Assembly: GCF_016097555.1 (NCBI RefSeq)
Contig: NC_054704.1
Location: 92,578,653-92,642,652 of the forward strand
Direction of reading: 5' to 3'
DNA length: 64,000 nucleotides
Origin: Gigantopelta aegis
Lineage: Eukaryota > Mollusca > Gastropoda > Neomphalida > Peltospiridae
Shown here: positions 60,001 to 64,000 of the stretch, piece by piece
Numbering within the stretch: the stretch's first letter is position 1
Layout of the letters: each line of letters starts with the position of its first letter
Notes under the pieces: generated by a model
What the model was told of the DNA's origin: nothing
Seen by the model: only the letters and a program-made list of their open reading frames with translations
Database searches by the model: none
Translations under genes and position numbers: made by a program

Positions 60001-61730
60001 ATACTTTTCTATATTTTAGGATGCATTCAGTAAAGTTTCACTTAATAACCATCAAAATTATTCACACTTCCGTGTGTTTAATATATTCGCTATGCTTTTG
60101 TATTGGAGTGTATAGGTTCTTTATTTATGTATGTTTTTGATCATTCAGATTTCCACCAATATTGATATGAATATACAATCTTTAAATGAGGTTGAATTAT
60201 CCAAGAGACTGGTTTTGCTTTTGCAAAACGTTCCAAAAAAGTCATAAAACCTGAAATTGCACCCAGCTGCAATGCCGTCACATGTTATTGTTGCGTGAAT
60301 TTCACTCCCTTAATGGCGGCCGTACGGTGACGCCATCTGTCGGCAATGTCATAAACTGCTGGGCGATAATCGGAAAAACCCGTCTATAGCACTGTTTACT
60401 AATGCAAAATACAAATACAGGTGCATATTGTTAAAGGTCTACACTCTATGGTGTGTGTGTGTGTTGTTGTTTTTAGTTCGGCCAGTGTCAAATACAAATG
60501 CAACTACACGTTTGATACATGGTTGCTGTCCGGTGCATCTAATATTTGAAACTATTGTGATATCTATACAGAGTAACAAACCAAATGGTTTTTCAGTTAT
60601 CTTGTTTTCATTCTGGGGTTGTTGTTTTTTTGAAGCCATTGAAAATGTGCAATCTCCAGGAAGAGAAGCCCATTGAGATGAAAACCATTAAGCAGAAATC
60701 CACTGAAGAAAAGGTCAGTGAGGAAAATGACAGTGAGCCAGAGATCAGCAAAGAGAATTCCAGCAAAGAAAAGATTAAAGAGGAAAACTACAGTGAGGAA
60801 AATATTAACCAGGAAACCTCCAGTGGACCAAAGATTGTTATCTCCTTTGAGCCACAGACAAATAAGCAGGATTCTAGTAAGTCATTGAACAAAGAGCAGA
60901 AAACCGATGAGCAGAACACCAGTAAGTCACAACCTGCTGAGGAAACATCCAATGAACAAAAACCCATCGCGCAGACGTCTCATAGGCCAAAACTCATCGA
61001 GCACCAGTCTGTAGAGCAGAAGCTCATTAAGTCCCGTTTCCAAACGTTTTGTGATTCAGTGCCTAGCGTACCAGTGTCCAATAAGCAGAAGTCCACGGAA
61101 CAACATCACACTGATCCAGAGGACCAAAATCAGAACTTCAGTCATCTGGACTCGAGTGAGTTCAAGTACAATGTGTCCAACTCCAGTGAGCAGAACAGTA
61201 TTGAGCCAGAATCATGTAATGAGAACTCCAGTCATCTGAACTCTTCTGGGCTGATGTACAAAGTGTCAGACTCCAGTGGACAGATGTCCATTGAGCCAAA
61301 GTCCTGTGGTCAGAAGTTAAGTCAAACAAACTCTAATGAGCCAAAGTCTGGTGTAACAGTGGCCATTGTATCAAATCCTAGAGAGCAAAAGACCAGTAAG
61401 CAGAGATTTAGTGATCCTAATGATCCAAAGACCAATGAGCAGAAGTCCAGTGATCCTGATGATCCAAAGATCAGTGAGCAGAAGTTTAGTGAGCTGGATA
61501 TCAATGAGCAGAAGTCTAGTGGATCAAAGACCAGTGAACTAAAGTCCTGTGTGTCAAACACTAGTGAACAACATAAGTCTAGTGAGTCAAAACCCTGTGA
61601 TCAAAACTCCAGAGAGGCCAAGTTTGATGTGTCAAAGTCCAGTGAACTGGAGTCAACAGAGTCCAATGTGTTACCAACCACTGGGCAAAAATCTAGTGAG
61701 CCAGATTTCAGTGAATCTAAGTCCAGTTAG
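38834..61730 (+). CDS. Cysteine-rich multi-pass membrane protein with repetitive C-terminal tail, 14 exons (5' end not found)
   Basis: Fourteen in-phase exons give about 868 residues. The ectodomain has two Cys-rich modules with the spacing of GCC2/GCC3 or ephrin-receptor-like repeats (CYFPKSC..DTYC......GRRCDLC and CAPCFFPQNC...TTC....SGRNCERC). About eight or nine hydrophobic segments follow. The order FVQF..SFHIKVDWSS, DCLLSG.EYHHYMEW, then HRFCFWEVFILLRKA and a LLIFGRPFRP segment matches a widespread eukaryotic TRP-like multi-pass family often seen with such modules. Function is unknown to me; channel or receptor roles are inference. The last exon adds a roughly 364-residue hydrophilic tail of SSE/EQKS-type repeats. 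No signal peptide exon was found, so more 5' exons are expected. Confidence 0.75.
40251..40393 (+). CDS. Multi-pass gene exon 2 (first Cys-rich module)
   Basis: Encodes NYSPNFTQPEQNESFCYFPK then SCVNDTYCMPDILGRRCDLC and ANEEVET. Six Cys and several N-glycosylation sequons point to an extracellular module. Acceptors at 40241 or 40244 are also possible with a different upstream exon end. Confidence 0.75.
40520..40905. mobile_element. Foldback MITE copy 2 (uninterrupted)
   Basis: CGTACTGATTTTACGAAACG at about 40549 pairs with CGTTTCGT-type inverse ACGAGTTTTGTAAAATCAGT at about 40633. A downstream half carries GACTGGGGAAGCTGCATTAA and GTGTCATACTGGTT. It matches 10985-11600 without the SINE. It lies in the intron after exon 2 of the multi-pass gene. 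Confidence 0.7.
41268..41420 (+). CDS. Multi-pass gene exon 3 (second Cys-rich module)
   Basis: Acceptor CTTTTATCAG, donor GTATGA. Encodes LILPDEMIANISATVCAPCF, FPQNCMNLTTCSAGTSGRNC and ERCGGLSGLEK. The Cys pattern repeats that of exon 2, suggesting duplication of the module. Confidence 0.85.
41770..42050. repeat. (GA)n/(GACA)n microsatellite
   Basis: Mixed GAGA and CAGA repeats follow a GTGTGT tract in the intron before exon 4 of the multi-pass gene. Ser/Leu-rich reverse-strand ORFs over it are artefacts. Confidence 0.97.
42147..42500. mobile_element. piggyBac-like MITE with TTAA target duplication
   Basis: Left end AGGGACAGACCCTAGTTT and right end AAAAACTAGGGTATGTCACT are inverted counterparts, each flanked by TTAA (42143-42146 and 42501-42504). 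Related copies: 26195-26331, 48325-48823 and about 48890-49205. TTAA targets suggest a piggyBac-type transposase in trans. Confidence 0.85.
42525..42658 (+). CDS. Multi-pass gene exon 4 (last Cys residues and first membrane helix)
   Basis: Acceptor TCCTGTTTCAG, donor AAG|GTATGG. Encodes DHHLVGNYCSKCPAFPLSFI then GLFVFVTMLISSLLVNGFSN. The helix starts right after CSKCP. A piggyBac-like MITE ends 24 bases upstream of this exon. Confidence 0.85.
42728..44362. mobile_element. hAT-like element, about 1.6 kb, no intact ORF
   Basis: Left end CAGGGGTTCAAAAATTTTC and right end GGGATTTTTGAACCCCTG are inverted repeats of the hAT type. Subterminal TTACTTGCCATAGGGCAAG and CTTGCCCGGCATGAAAATTC are also related. 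No clear 8-bp duplication. Minus-strand ORFs around 43098-43455 have no motif I can name. It lies in the intron after exon 4 of the multi-pass gene. Confidence 0.65.
44610..45255 (-). mobile_element. SINE (CCTCGGTG-type family, minus strand) split by another element
   Basis: The left part has TTTCAACTTATTTTCATTCT, CTGGGCTGTCTGTCCAGACA and GTGGGTTAGTTGTTAGTGAT. The right part resumes with GTGAGAGAGAAGATAATGTA and ends GATGCCACCAAGGCCAGG. The break at 44731-45106 corresponds to an undisturbed position in 17016-17250. Confidence 0.8.
44731..45106. mobile_element. Non-autonomous element with 3' hairpin and CRE-like site, copy 1
   Basis: Starts TTGTAAACTGACTGGGGTGT and ends CCTTATGGTTATCTCC, boundaries set by the split SINE and by the copy at 56662-57070. 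It contains GTGATTGGTTAATTA (CCAAT-like) and AATGACGTCATTAG (CRE-like palindrome). The last 150 bases form inverted arms: AACCGTATGAAGTTTTTAGA, TTTGTGGGTGTTA against TAACACCTGCAAATCTGAAA and ACTCCTTATGGTTAT. Superfamily unknown. Confidence 0.75.
45631..45932 (+). mobile_element. tRNA-derived SINE (TTTAGCTCAGTCGG head) with 13-bp target duplication
   Basis: Head GTGGGTGAGATTTAGCTCAG, body CACAACTGGTCAAAGGCTGT and TGCATATAAAAGAACCCTTG, tail ATTAATGAATTGCTCTAGTG ending AAACAAAACAAACAT. It is flanked by TTGGTCTATTCTA (45618-45630) and TTGGTCTATTTTA (45933-45945). A third type of tRNA-like head. Confidence 0.88.
46238..46370 (+). CDS. Multi-pass gene exon 5 (second membrane segment)
   Basis: Acceptor CACATTTCAG, donor GTAAGG. 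Encodes MKILLDFVQFVLLSFHIKVD then WSSSMTILGEVAKLATFNTN and VLFA. K-L-FVQ..S......W is the typical second segment of the TRP-like family, where WP is usual. Confidence 0.88.
46633..46860 (+). mobile_element. Solitary end of a Tc1/mariner-like element
   Basis: TACTCTTCAAAAAAAAGTAG then GGAAACTTGAAATATTAATG resembles a Tc1/mariner terminus. The text continues GAGACGACCCCTCAATGAAG and stops near 46860 with no matching right end. Confidence 0.4.
47242..47348 (+). CDS. Multi-pass gene exon 6 (third membrane segment)
   Basis: Acceptor TTTATTTGACAG, donor GAG|GTAAGC. Encodes DCLLSGMEYHHYMEWASSLL then IPTVVFFIGLVSDRRE. The C...G...Y...W.....IP pattern recurs in this family. Confidence 0.88.
48096..48257 (+). 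CDS. Multi-pass gene exon 7 (fourth membrane segment)
   Basis: Acceptor GTAATTCCAG, donor AAG|GTAAGC. Encodes RRKASGTQNEITKAICEVKC and then HAVYFILLCYYLPLTVSAIH. The basic start is probably a cytosolic loop. Confidence 0.9.
48325..48823. mobile_element. piggyBac-like MITE interrupted by a palindromic MITE
   Basis: Interior pieces (AATCTACAAACCTG, TCTGTGATGTTGAAATGG, ATGGATAATCTAAACAA) follow 42147-42500. The right end lies before a TTAA at 48824. A second element interrupts it at 48400-48545. It lies in the intron after exon 7 of the multi-pass gene. Confidence 0.7.
48400..48545. mobile_element. Palindromic MITE nested in a piggyBac-like MITE
   Basis: The left arm CGTGCTTAAAAAACTTTTAG, AGTCCAGTCTCAA is inverted on the right as TTGAGTCTGGACT, CTAAAAGTTTTATAAGCACC. 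The centre has TGACGTCACATGCATACAGT. Diverged relatives lie near 4245-4490, 7425-7600 and 14030. Confidence 0.8.
48890..49205. mobile_element. piggyBac-like MITE, partial, with 59-bp insertion
   Basis: Interior and right end (AAAAACTAGGGTGTGTCACT) match the family. At about 49112 the sequence is interrupted by a 59-base stretch (CTTCTTCTTCTGCATTCAAA and on to GTCTGGTTG) flanked by TGTAGTGTTT on both sides, as for a retroposed fragment. Confidence 0.65.
49290..49370 (+). CDS. Multi-pass gene exon 8
   Basis: Acceptor TTTCCTCCAG, donor CAG|GTAAGA. Encodes VQASQTTIFRSCFLYDLSIN then CNGFLFQ. Two Cys, likely a short extracytosolic loop. Confidence 0.82.
49613..50935. mobile_element. pogo/Tigger-like DNA element, internally decayed (about 1.3 kb)
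   Basis: The ends CAGTCGAGCACATTTGTGTC and GACACAACGGTGCTCGACTG are inverted repeats with TA on both flanks. CAG ends plus TA duplication are typical of pogo/Tigger. Inside, short open stretches such as VKEVLTARGPVVSEVDA near 50360-50410 may be transposase relics, but no intact domain remains. It lies between exons 8 and 9 of the multi-pass gene. Confidence 0.7.
52030..52310 (+). mobile_element. SINE, 5'-incomplete (TTTAGCTCAG-type family)
   Basis: GCTTGCGTCGCAGGATCGAA, GGTGGATCCATTCAGCTGAT, CACCACAACTGGACAAAGGC, and a tail TAGCCAATGATTATTTAATG then a T-run. It matches 45631-45932 without the first part of the head. Confidence 0.75.
52550..52674 (+). CDS. Multi-pass gene exon 9 (membrane segment)
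   Basis: Acceptor CTTCCTCTTTACAG, donor GG|GTTGGT (weak, set by phase). Encodes TLQFLLGLLFILFILPFPIG then ILFFTLRQRKWHLLDVYSLK. A clear long helix followed by a basic stop-transfer. Confidence 0.85.
53142..53496 (-). mobile_element. tRNA-derived SINE, minus strand, (GGAA)n tail on plus strand
   Basis: The plus strand begins GGAAGGAAGGAAGGAAGTAA, then TTTTATTTAATGACACACTC, the reversed body, and ends ACATTACCATTGGGCTATGT and CCCAGCCC (the reversed GGGACGTAGCCC-type head). An ORF across it is spurious. Confidence 0.8.
53640..54118. repeat. Irregular tandem repeat of GTAGCAATGTTTGG units
   Basis: Dozens of GTAGCAATGTTTGGTA-type units alternate with ACTACAGTA or GTACAGTA spacers. Higher-order duplication is visible (53655-53715 repeats at about 53715-53790). 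The array ends about 57 bases before exon 10 of the multi-pass gene. ORFs in it are spurious. Confidence 0.93.
54175..54276 (+). CDS. Multi-pass gene exon 10 (W-E-V/R-K membrane segment)
   Basis: Acceptor GTTTTTTCTAG, donor GTAAGC. Encodes YTFNAYTHRFCFWEVFILLR then KAISITLTDTLLIE. The Y......WE....RK signature is the most conserved part of the multi-pass family. Confidence 0.9.
54465..54990. repeat. 71-bp minisatellite
   Basis: CTGTAAATCGCCCAATTAAG recurs at 54651, 54722, 54793 and 54864 (period 71). Units contain GTGCCATCAGTAGATCCATT and GTTAGCGTAGCCATCTG. Diverged units extend to both sides. It lies just after exon 10 of the multi-pass gene. Confidence 0.93.
55436..55513 (+). CDS. Multi-pass gene exon 11 (membrane segment)
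   Basis: Acceptor GTATTTTTCAG, donor GTATGT. Encodes PYLQACSLLSMSGLYLALLI then FGRPFR. The RPF after a helix recurs in the family. Confidence 0.9.
56058..56600 (+). mobile_element. SINE (TAGCTCAG head) with nested GC-rich insertion
   Basis: Head GGGCGGGATATAGCTCAGTA, body GGAGTATCAAACACTGTGGT and GCACATATAAAAGAACCC, tail CCAATAGCCAATGATTAATA. The body is interrupted at 56264-56461. Confidence 0.8.
56264..56461 (+). mobile_element. Short GC-rich retroposon nested in a SINE
   Basis: A 198-base insert from CACTCAGCCTGTTACCGGCT to GTTAAACACTCTGACCTGAC is flanked by CTAATGGGAAA at 56253-56263 and 56462-56472. The terminal CTGACCTGAC repeat looks like a SINE tail. Its GC-richness sets it apart from all neighbours. 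Confidence 0.8.
56662..57070. mobile_element. Non-autonomous element with 3' hairpin and CRE-like site, copy 2
   Basis: Begins TTGTAAACTGATGGCGAGTG and ends ATATGGTTATCTCC. It carries the same CRE-like AATGACGTCATT, with a short internal duplication nearby, and the 3' hairpin arms. It ends 99 bases before exon 12 of the multi-pass gene. Confidence 0.75.
57170..57224 (+). CDS. Multi-pass gene exon 12 (short loop)
   Basis: Acceptor GTATATTTACAG, donor GAG|GTTTGT. Encodes PCHWKHLKPMYNNNLLLE, the start of the next helix in phase with both neighbours. Confidence 0.85.
57440..57570. repeat. (GT)n-rich microsatellite
   Basis: Interrupted GTGTGTG runs with repeated GGCTGTCTGTGTG units in the intron after exon 12 of the multi-pass gene. 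Confidence 0.9.
57810..57977 (+). CDS. Multi-pass gene exon 13 (last two membrane segments)
   Basis: Acceptor TATTTATAG, donor GAG|GTAAAC. Encodes VLSCLCLVILQCSALINITK, then DLLVYSSVLVFLVLWCLVMY and LVKNESTDQE. If the following intron were retained, translation would end after about 25 more residues (stop at 58050-58052). Confidence 0.88.
58115..58918 (+). mobile_element. Tc1-family element, internally deleted (804 bp)
   Basis: The ends CTCAAAGGCAAAAGTTATTG and CAAAAACGTTTGCCTTTTAG are inverted counterparts with TA on each side (58113-58114, 58919-58920). A full element would be about 1.6 kb, so roughly half is gone, including the catalytic core. It belongs to a different subfamily from 35308-36908. 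Confidence 0.85.
58393..58665 (+). pseudogene. Tc1 transposase N-terminal fragment (90 residues)
   Basis: MPRLSENDRWRVIGMLESGT, SQRDVARQFNVHRNTIWQRY and SGRPPLTTPRQD show the first HTH and the GRP motif. The frame then runs off at a deletion point (TARTIPFSSF and stop). None of the three catalytic acidic residues remains. DNA-binding could in principle survive; expression is unknown. Confidence 0.85.
59244..60388. mobile_element. Large foldback element with arms of about 390 bp
   Basis: The left arm from TATAGACGGGTTTATTGG inverts to AAAACCCGTCTATA at 60375-60388. Along the arms, GCCATTAAGGGAGTGAAATT pairs with AATTTCACTCCCTTAATGGC, and AACCTCATTTAAAGATTGTA pairs with TACAATCTTTAAATGAGGTT. 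The central loop (about 59640-59995) has C8/A10 and (TA)n runs. There is no coding content. It occupies the last intron of the multi-pass gene. Confidence 0.85.
60636..61730 (+). CDS. Multi-pass gene terminal exon (repetitive hydrophilic tail)
   Basis: Two in-frame acceptors are possible: 60636 after TTGTTTTTTTGAAG, or 60660 after CAATCTCCAG. Both are in phase with exon 13. The reading starts EEKPIEMKTIKQKSTEEK and becomes a degenerate 8-12-residue repeat built from SSE, EQKS and EPKS units, ending FSESKSS and TAG. There are no hydrophobic segments. It is probably cytosolic and disordered. Linkage to the membrane exons rests on strand, spacing and phase only. Confidence 0.6.
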   Translation, partial: PLKMCNLQEEKPIEMKTIKQKSTEEKVSEENDSEPEISKENSSKEKIKEENYSEENINQETSSGPKIVISFEPQTNKQDSSKSLNKEQKTDEQNTSKSQPAEETSNEQKPIAQTSHRPKLIEHQSVEQKLIKSRFQTFCDSVPSVPVSNKQKSTEQHHTDPEDQNQNFSHLDSSEFKYNVSNSSEQNSIEPESCNENSSHLNSSGLMYKVSDSSGQMSIEPKSCGQKLSQTNSNEPKSGVTVAIVSNPREQKTSKQRFSDPNDPKTNEQKSSDPDDPKISEQKFSELDINEQKSSGSKTSELKSCVSNTSEQHKSSESKPCDQNSREAKFDVSKSSELESTESNVLPTTGQKSSEPDFSESKSS

Positions 61731-62100
61731 TTAGTCTATTTAGTCAGGTGTGTTAAAATCCAGAGTTTCAGTCCATTGTGATAATGGCCATCAAGCCAAA
61801 TTCTGGTGAATCAATGTTAAACATGTCAAGAGTTCACAGAACCAAAATCTTGTGATCCAGGGGTATATGGTCAAATTCCATGGTGTTCAAATTCAGTTTG
61901 TTAATGTCCAAAAAGAAGAGATCTAGTAAGTCAAAGTCTTGTGTCAAAATCCATAGTGTTAAAGTTTATTGATCCCAAATCTACTAAAACAAAGTCCAAT
62001 GTGTCAAAGTTTATCGAGCCCAAATCTAGAGAACCAAAGTCCAATTTGTTAAAGTTAATTGAGCCAACATTCAGTGTGTCAAAGTCCACCAAGCAGTAGC
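61731..62100 (+). repeat. Non-coding continuation of the tail repeat
   Basis: Past the TAG the same short repeat text continues (GAGTCAAAGTCC-like units such as AATGTGTCAAAGTTTAT, GAGCCCAAATCTAG, AACCAAAGTCCAATTTG) but with scattered stops and frameshifts. An AATAAA at 62101-62106 is a plausible poly(A) signal for the gene. Confidence 0.75.
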
Positions 62101-62106
62101 AATAAA
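62101..62106 (+). terminator. Candidate poly(A) signal of multi-pass gene
   Basis: AATAAA about 370 bases after the stop codon, immediately after the decayed repeat. A second candidate is at 62323-62328. Confidence 0.4.
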
Positions 62107-62534
62107 AGATGACAATGTTAATATACTTTTCAGCAGAAGTGACATCGGTCAAGTTCGTTTTCCACTAATGACATTGGAGTTAAATATTAGTCAGAATCAC
62201 ACTTCAGCCACATTTTATTCATACCCATCACCTCTTTTATTAAGTCAATCTTCTAATTTCAAGTCCTGAGACAAGCAAAAATTTTCAAATTAATTTAGGT
62301 TACAAGTCGAACCAGGTTTTGAAATAAAGAAATTTATTTAGTTGTAATGTTTAATGGACAAGTAGTTGAAAGCATTGTCTTTACATTTTGAAGCAAAAAG
62401 TGACTTTATAAATAATGGAAAACTGCCATTGTGCAACATAGAGCTGCTTTGACTTTTTAAAAAAAGAGAATAAACTGGTATCATTGATCCAGTATTTCTT
62501 GAAATATTGAAATAGTTTCATATAATCAATTTTG

Positions 62535-63530
62535 CAACATTCTCTCTGCCCGAAAAAAGTTTTTTTTAATTGTTGCATTTACCAAATAAAAATATTTTTC
62601 ACTGCAGTAGCCAGTTGTGTTCTTAATATATTACACATAAATCTTTAAAAATAATTCCCATTGCCCCCCCCCCCCCCCGCCCCCCCCCCCAACAGGCATT
62701 TATCTCTCATATTATGGTGTGCCATAGTAGCAGGTTTACTATTCAAAATAACAATAAGATTGAAAGCCTGTTTGGTCTGTTATTGATAAAGTTGTTAAAA
62801 AAGATGGATTATTCATTTTATGACTTGCAAGCGAAGACTTAGTACTAAATACAAAACAAAAAAAACGTTTGCAGTATTTCCTGAAATATTTATATTAAAT
62901 AATTTCATATAATTAATTTTGCAACATTCGCTCTGCCCGAAAAAAAAGCTACAATATGCACAATTTGAACTCGCATTTAATAAGTGCCCCCTCCCCAGTT
63001 GCTGCCATCTTCCGACACCTATGTGGTTGCATTTACCAAATAAAAGTATTTTTCACTGCAGTAACCAGTTGTGTTCTTAATATATTACACATAAATCCTA
63101 AAAAACACGCCTTCGGATTTCACGGTAATGATCGTTTACGCTAGTGTCGGTACTGTGTTGGTAAAATCACGGAACCAAAATTTTGTTTCCCATGATTATT
63201 ATATAAGTACAACTATTCAACAAAAATAATATAAAACAATTTCCAATGGGTGCCCATGATCACAAGGCACGAAACTGAAAAATTGTTTCCCATGAAGTTT
63301 GAAATCCTATGGCCCAAAATATAACCCCCCCCACCCCCCCCACCCCCCACTCAGCCAGACAGGCATTTGTCTCTCATATTAAGGTGTGCCATAGTAGCAG
63401 GTTTACTGTTAAACATACCAGTAAGAGTGAAAACATATTTGGTCCATTACTGATCAAGTTGCTAAGAAAGATGAATTATTCTTTTTATGATTTACAAGCA
63501 AAGACTTAGCACTAAATACAAAAAACTAAA
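62535..63530. repeat. Diverged segmental duplication
   Basis: Three blocks occur twice in the same order: CATTCTCTCTGCCCGAAAAA (62538/62926), CATTTACCAAATAAAAATAT with CACTGCAGTAGCCAGTTGTG (62577/63029), and TGTGCCATAGTAGCAGGTTT (62718/63386). Offsets differ (about 388, 451 and 668), so later indels followed. C-rich runs lie at 62665-62691 and 63325-63350. Confidence 0.8.
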
Positions 63531-63960
63531 ATTGTTTTCAAATGCAGGGGCTTTTTATAAAAAAAATTTGTATACAAGTAAGACATTTAAAAAAAAAATT
63601 GTTTAACTAAACCACCTAGAGCACATTGATTTATTAATCATTGGCTATTGGATGTCAAGCGTTTGATAAAGACCGCACTAAATACAAAACGAACAAAAAT
63701 TGTTTTCAAATGCAGGGGCTTTTTATAAAAAAAATTTGTATACAAGTAAGACATTTAAAAAAAAAATTGTTTAACTAAACCACCTAGAGCACATTGATTT
63801 ATTAATCATCGGCTATTGGATGTCAACTGTTTGATAAAGACCGCACTAAATACAAAAAACAACAACATTGTTTTCAAATGCAGGGGATTTTTATCAAGGT
63901 AAAGTTAAAAAATTTGTTTTGTTTGACAAAACCACCTAGAGCACATTGATTTATTAATCA
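63531..63960. repeat. 168-bp tandem repeat containing SINE tail
   Basis: ATTGTTTTCAAATGCAGGGG recurs at 63531, 63699 and 63867 (period 168). Each unit includes ACCACCTAGAGCACATTGAT, TTATTAATC and GGCTATTGGATGTCAA, which is the tail consensus of the local SINEs in minus orientation. The array runs out of the window. Confidence 0.9.
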
Positions 63961-64000
63961 GTGGCTATTGTATGTCAACCATTTGATAATTTTGACAATA

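Noticed and set aside
61322..62152. Minus-strand repetitive ORFs of 73-79 codons
   Set aside because: Antisense of the tail repeat of the multi-pass gene; periodic composition explains their length.

Overview
The window looks like AT-rich nuclear DNA of a mollusc, more likely a gastropod than a bivalve; the class is tentative. It has short exons with GT/AG junctions, long introns and many tRNA-derived SINEs and short DNA transposons of kinds common in molluscan genomes. Nothing bacterial, viral or organellar was seen.

Four coding units are supported. (1) 397-12119, plus strand: 19 exons for about 917 C-terminal residues of a CACHD1 orthologue, an alpha2/delta-like single-pass protein with two Cache modules. 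Its 5' part lies before the window. (2) 24442-34496, minus strand: a complete six-exon transgelin/calponin-family gene (CH domain plus one calponin-like repeat, 241 residues). (3) 35308-36908: a Tc1 transposon with matching ends, TA target duplication and an unbroken 341-residue DD34E transposase. (4) 38834-61730, plus strand: 14 exons for about 868 residues of a cysteine-rich, multi-pass membrane protein with a long repetitive Ser/Glu/Lys/Gln-rich tail. Its 5' end was not found. Exon boundaries were worked out by hand from splice sites and reading phase.

The rest is dominated by mobile DNA. There are SINEs in which different tRNA-like heads and tails share one body, many with clean target duplications. 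There are also hAT-like, piggyBac-like, pogo-like and foldback MITEs, a LINE reverse-transcriptase remnant, a THAP-domain remnant, and several minisatellites. Nested insertions are frequent and give relative ages. The clearest case is a hAT-like MITE at 37556-38522 carrying two SINEs, matched by an uninterrupted copy at 10340-10594.

The strongest unusual observations concern repeats touching gene structure. The transgelin gene has its exon-4 splice donor copied about six more times in a 45-bp tandem array. Its last coding segment and stop codon are duplicated 169 bp downstream. A 55-bp array runs up to a CACHD1 splice acceptor, and a piggyBac-like MITE ends 24 bp before an exon of the membrane-protein gene. 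I found no wholly new multi-gene system. The multi-pass protein with its repetitive tail and the splice-donor array are the least conventional items.
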